From Drechslerella dactyloides (taxonomy: Eukaryota; Ascomycota; Orbiliomycetes; Orbiliales; Orbiliaceae): a stretch of 64,000 nucleotides of DNA. Each line of letters opens with the position of its first letter. Within the stretch, counting starts at the first letter, position 1. The notes below the pieces were generated by a model. It searched no databases. It had not been told where the DNA came from and worked only from the letters and a program-made list of their open reading frames with translations. This document shows positions 60,386 to 64,000 of the stretch, piece by piece. The translations under genes were made by a program, and so were the position numbers. The stretch lies in contig JAGTWJ010000017.1 of NCBI GenBank assembly GCA_020064725.1, positions 3,906,001 through 3,970,000 of the forward strand, given 5' to 3'.

Positions 60386-61480
60386 ACGTGTATGATAAGC
60401 GACCGGATCAGACAAGCGACCGGATCACCTCGCAGTCAAACACCCCACTAAAAACCATTTATTTAATATTATAATAAATATCTATTATAAAATTATAAAA
60501 AAAATACTTTAAAATAAATATATATTCAAAGAGATTAATTATCATTTTTTTAATTTTTTAATATTAATATTAAATTAATAATAATTATTGTAATTATTAT
60601 AAAAAACAACACAAACTTTTAGGTGTTTGACTGTAAATATCTAAGTAATTTATAAATAAAAACTTCTAAAAATTGAAGATATAATAAATTATTATATAAT
60701 CTAGGATTATAGAGAGTTTTAGCTTATTATATTAAAAATTAGGCTTTATAAAGGTGGTTAAAGTTGGTATAACACACCAACAACACACCAGCTATTTTTT
60801 TAAATAATTATATATAAAAATATTATAAAAAAAATTAAAAAAATTAATATTAGATTAAATAAGATTAAATTATAATTTTTCTAATTTTTTTTAATTTTTT
60901 TTGTCGAAAATTCAATTTTTTATAATTTTTTATAATAGAAATTAAAAATATTAATATTAAATTATATAATATATAAAAAAATTTCAAAAAAATAAAATAA
61001 TAAATTTTTAATATATTAAAATTAAACTAAATTTTTTAAAAAATTTTTTATAATATTTTTATATATAATTTTTTAAAAAATAGTTGGATGTATTGTACCA
61101 ACTTTAGCTACTTTTATAAAGTCTAATTTTTAATATAATAAGCTAGAACTCTCTATAATCCTAGATTATATAATAATTTATTATATTTTTAATTTTTAGA
61201 AGTTTTTATTTATAAATTACTTAGATATTTACAGTTAAATACCTAAAAGTTTGTGTTGTTTTTTATAATAATTAAAATAATTATTATTAATTTAATATTA
61301 ATATTAAAAAATTAAAAAAATGATAATTAATCTCTTTGAATATATATTTATTTTAAAGTATTTTTTTTTATAATTTTATAATAGATATTTATTATAATAT
61401 TAAATAAAAGGTGTTTGGTGGGGTGTTTGACTGCGAGGTGATCCGGTCGCTTGTCTGATCCGGTCGCTTATCATACATGT
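60386..61480. mobile_element. Foldback (palindromic) transposable element, copy 1
   Basis: The 1095-bp element is flanked by TA on both sides (60384-60385, 61481-61482). Its ends are inverted copies starting ACGTGTATGAT and then carrying two direct copies of AAGCGACCGGATCA three bases apart. The inversion is not limited to the ends: the left half, including the CTAGGATTATAGAGAG and AAAGTTGGTA stretches, reappears inverted in the right half almost throughout, with the centre near 60933. There is no coding capacity. The termini keep G and C while the arms are nearly pure A+T. A TA target duplication is typical of Tc1/mariner/pogo transposition. Confidence 0.85.
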
Positions 61481-61503
61481 TATACTCTTTTATATTATAT
61501 ATA

Positions 61504-62592
61504 ACGTGTATGATAAGCGACCGGGTCAGACAAGCAACCAGGTCACCCTCCTGGTTAAACACCCTACTAAAAACCCTTTTATTAATATTGTAGTCAATAT
61601 CTATTAGAAAATTATAAAAAAAATATTTTAAATAAATATAAATTAAAATAATCTAATATTATTTTTTTTAATTTTTTAAACCTAATATTAAATTATAAAT
61701 AATTTTTTTAATTTTTTAAAAAATAACACATTTTTTAGATGTTTGACTCTAAATATCTAGATAAATTATGCATGAAAATCTTTAAAAATTAAAAATTTAA
61801 TAAATTATTATATAATCTAGGCCTGTGCTAAGCTATTATTTCTTATAATAAAAATTAAGTTCTAGAAAGTTTTCTAACGTTGGTATAATACACTAGCTAT
61901 TTTTTCAAATAATTATATATAAAAATTTAATAAAAAAATTTAAAAAAAATTTATTTTAATCTTAATATATTAAGATTTTTTATTTTAATTTTATTTTAAT
62001 TTTTTTAATAAAAATTTAATTTTTTATAAATTTTTATTATAAACATTAAAAATATTGATATTAAATTATATAATGTATAAAAAAAATTAAAAAAAAAAAA
62101 CTAAAAAAAAGGCTTTTTTATATTAAATCAAAATTTTTTTTTTTTTTTTTTTATGATATTTTTATATATAATTATTTAAAAAGTAGCTGGTGTATAGCTG
62201 GTATATTATGCCAACTTTAGAAAACTTTCTAGAATTTAATTTTTATTATAAGAAATAATGGTTTAGCATAGGCCTAAATTATATAATAATTTATTAAATT
62301 TTTAATTTTTAAAGATTTTTATTAATATATTATAGAAATATTTACTGGCAAACACCTAAGATTATATATTGTTTTTTAAAATTGTTAAATTAATTATTAT
62401 TAATTTATTTTCATATTAAAAAATTTATAAAAATTATAATTATATTACATTAATTATTTTTATCTTAAAATATTTTTTCCCTAATTTTATAATTAATATT
62501 TATAAAAGTATTAATAAAAAAGTTTTTAATAGGGTATTTGACTAGGAGGGTGATCTGGTTATTTGTCTGACCCAGTCGCTTATTGTAAACGT
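61504..62592. mobile_element. Foldback transposable element, copy 2 (diverged)
   Basis: The 1089-bp element is flanked by TA (61502-61503, 62593-62594). It has the same end layout as copy 1 and the same long internal inversion (TAAGCTATTATTTCTTATAA on the left, its inverse near 62250). It lies only 23 bases after copy 1. Its right end differs from its left by changes such as CCGG to CTGG and CGC to TAT, mostly C-to-T or G-to-A, as expected of RIP. It has no coding capacity. Confidence 0.82.
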
Positions 62593-62839
62593 TATATAAA
62601 AATAATATAAAAATAACTCTATTTTATTAAAATATAATAATAATATAAAAATTTAAATTTAATATAAAAAAAATTACAACCTTTAAAAATATATAATTTT
62701 AAAATAAAAACCTAAATTAAAGCTAAAATTATTAAAAATATTAATCTTTTAAAAAAGAGAATAAATTATTAAATTTAATATTAATTAAAACTCTATATTA
62801 AAGATATTAAAATTTAAAAATTTATTATTTAAATAAATA

Positions 62840-64000
62840 ACGTATCTCACAAGCGAGCACGTAGTACAAGCGAGTGTGCATCCTACCAAATATCAGCACA
62901 CTCCTTCTTCTTTTATACTATATATATTCACAACTACTATAATGACTATTTTTATAACTAAATTTTGAGTTATTCTAGTTATTGAAGCTTTGAAAAAAGA
63001 TGAAAATTTAAGTATTACTATTGCTGTTAAAGCATATAATGTTTTTAAAATAATTTTTGGTTACTGGTATAGTGGTTATTTTTTATAGTGTGATAACATT
63101 TTTAATTTATAGAATCTTATAAAATTAAAAGAAGATGTTATTGTTTAGTATATATTTAAGTTGTATATATATTCTTTTTATTTTAGAAAAAATAATATAA
63201 AGGATATGGCCAATTAATTACTATTAATGTATAGTAATAATAGTATTTAATATATTAATAAAAATTAAATATATAATTTTATTAAATATTATTTTAAGCT
63301 TTAAATATATTTATCTAGGAGATATAACTACTAGTAAACTAAATATAAAGATTCTAAATTTATTAATAATTGGTTTTAGTTTATATAAATTGTAAAAACT
63401 AAGTATGGTATTATTAATGATAATATCTATAATTTTAATAAAACTAGCTTTATAATAAATATAATTTTTATAATTATAGTTATTATAAGCACTGAAACTT
63501 ATAATAAAACTAAATTAGTGTAATTTGGGAACTGGAAGTAGGCAATTATTATTTAGAGAATAAATATAAAAGGATAGACTATATTATTATTTATTATTTT
63601 TACTAGATAGTACTATTTAGTTAATTAGTATATAAAAATAAAATTACTAAAGAACTAAGTAATTATATTCTTTAATAATAGTTAAATAATAAATAAATTT
63701 ACTTTAAAATAATTAAAATATTTTGATAAAAAAATAGTATAGCACTATTTTTCTGATTACTGGTTATTAATTCTAGATGGTCACAGAAACCATCATTCAA
63801 CTGTTTTTAAGTTTTATTATTAAAAACATAAGATTATTATAATTTATATGTTATTATATTCTTTATATCTTTTTCAATTATTAGATATTGGCTACTTTGG
63901 GTCATTAAAGCAGGTATATAACTGCTAAGTAGAAAGCTTAATGTATGTGCATGTTAATTATATTAGCAAGCTGGAGTTCCTTACTAGATTTTAGAAAATA
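62840..64000 (+). mobile_element. pogo/Fot1-type DNA transposon, 5' part (truncated by window edge)
   Basis: The left end follows a TA at 62838-62839 and starts ACGTATCTCAC, then AAGCGA, 11 bases, then AAGCGA again. The decayed transposase frame begins about 100 bases inside. The right end lies beyond 64000. The terminal layout matches that of the foldback elements next to it. Confidence 0.75.
62942..64000 (+). pseudogene. Decayed pogo/Fot1-family (DDE_1) transposase
   Basis: With stops ignored, the frame can be read across most of the region. Near the start it reads EALKKDENLSITIAVKAYNV, matching the helix-turn-helix of these transposases. Near 63430 it reads YGIINDNIYNFNKTSF where the family has an NFDETGF-like motif: Asp to Asn, Glu to Lys and Gly to Ser all correspond to G-to-A changes. 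Near 63770 LILDGH is kept, and later LDIGYFGSLKQVY matches the conserved end of the catalytic core. Many in-frame stops are present, so it is inactive. The G-to-A pattern fits RIP. Confidence 0.78.

Overview
The window is nuclear DNA from a filamentous ascomycete (Pezizomycotina). The genes carry many short introns, mostly 50-100 nt, with GT donors, CTAAC/CTGAC-like branch sites and TAG/CAG acceptors. Their closest recognisable relatives are fungal. The right end is a very AT-rich block holding transposon remains whose substitutions look like repeat-induced point mutation (RIP). I cannot name the species.

Layout: 1-3964 (-) is a large ankyrin protein cut by the left edge, with a possible nucleotidyltransferase-like N-terminal domain. 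3965-9984 is a long gene-poor stretch with simple repeats, upstream of a STE20/PAK kinase (9985-13341, +). Then come a histidine phosphatase related to yeast Shb17 (15647-16558, +), a PH-domain protein of the Rgc1/Ask10 type (16935-18758, -), a two-domain glyoxalase I with 12 exons (19687-21433, -) and a Q/P-rich annexin (22581-24147, +). Two neighbouring secreted proteins with dibasic sites (24850-26193 and 26979-27848, -) are followed by TIM23 (28619-29330, -), a TRM732/THADA homologue (29897-35109, +) and a large disordered protein with a PP1-docking motif (35957-39511, -).

39512-45924 is gene-poor. After it lie an F-box-like protein (45925-46862, +), TRS20/sedlin (47238-47924, -), a 39-residue membrane protein with a 5-nt first exon (48269-48754, +), a CCDC47-like ER protein (49629-51099, +), an arginyl-tRNA synthetase with an apparent mitochondrial leader (51527-53867, +), an ECM15-like protein spread over six small exons (54461-56610, -) and a secreted CBM1-only peptide (58724-59122, +). 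From about 59530 the sequence becomes an AT-rich island with two 1.09-kb foldback elements (60386-61480, 61504-62592). These are followed by the start of a decayed pogo/Fot1-type DNA transposon (62840 to the edge).

Most genes are housekeeping and independent of each other: Rho-GTPase signalling, methylglyoxal detoxification, mitochondrial import, tRNA modification and charging, and vesicle tethering. The accessory part is the right end, where a small cell-wall-binding secreted peptide sits beside a transposon island, plus the pair of secreted proteins near 25-28 kb. Exon coordinates were read by eye from splice signals and frame continuity. The multi-exon models of GLO1, ECM15, the 39-residue gene and CBM1 close exactly in frame, which is the main support for them.
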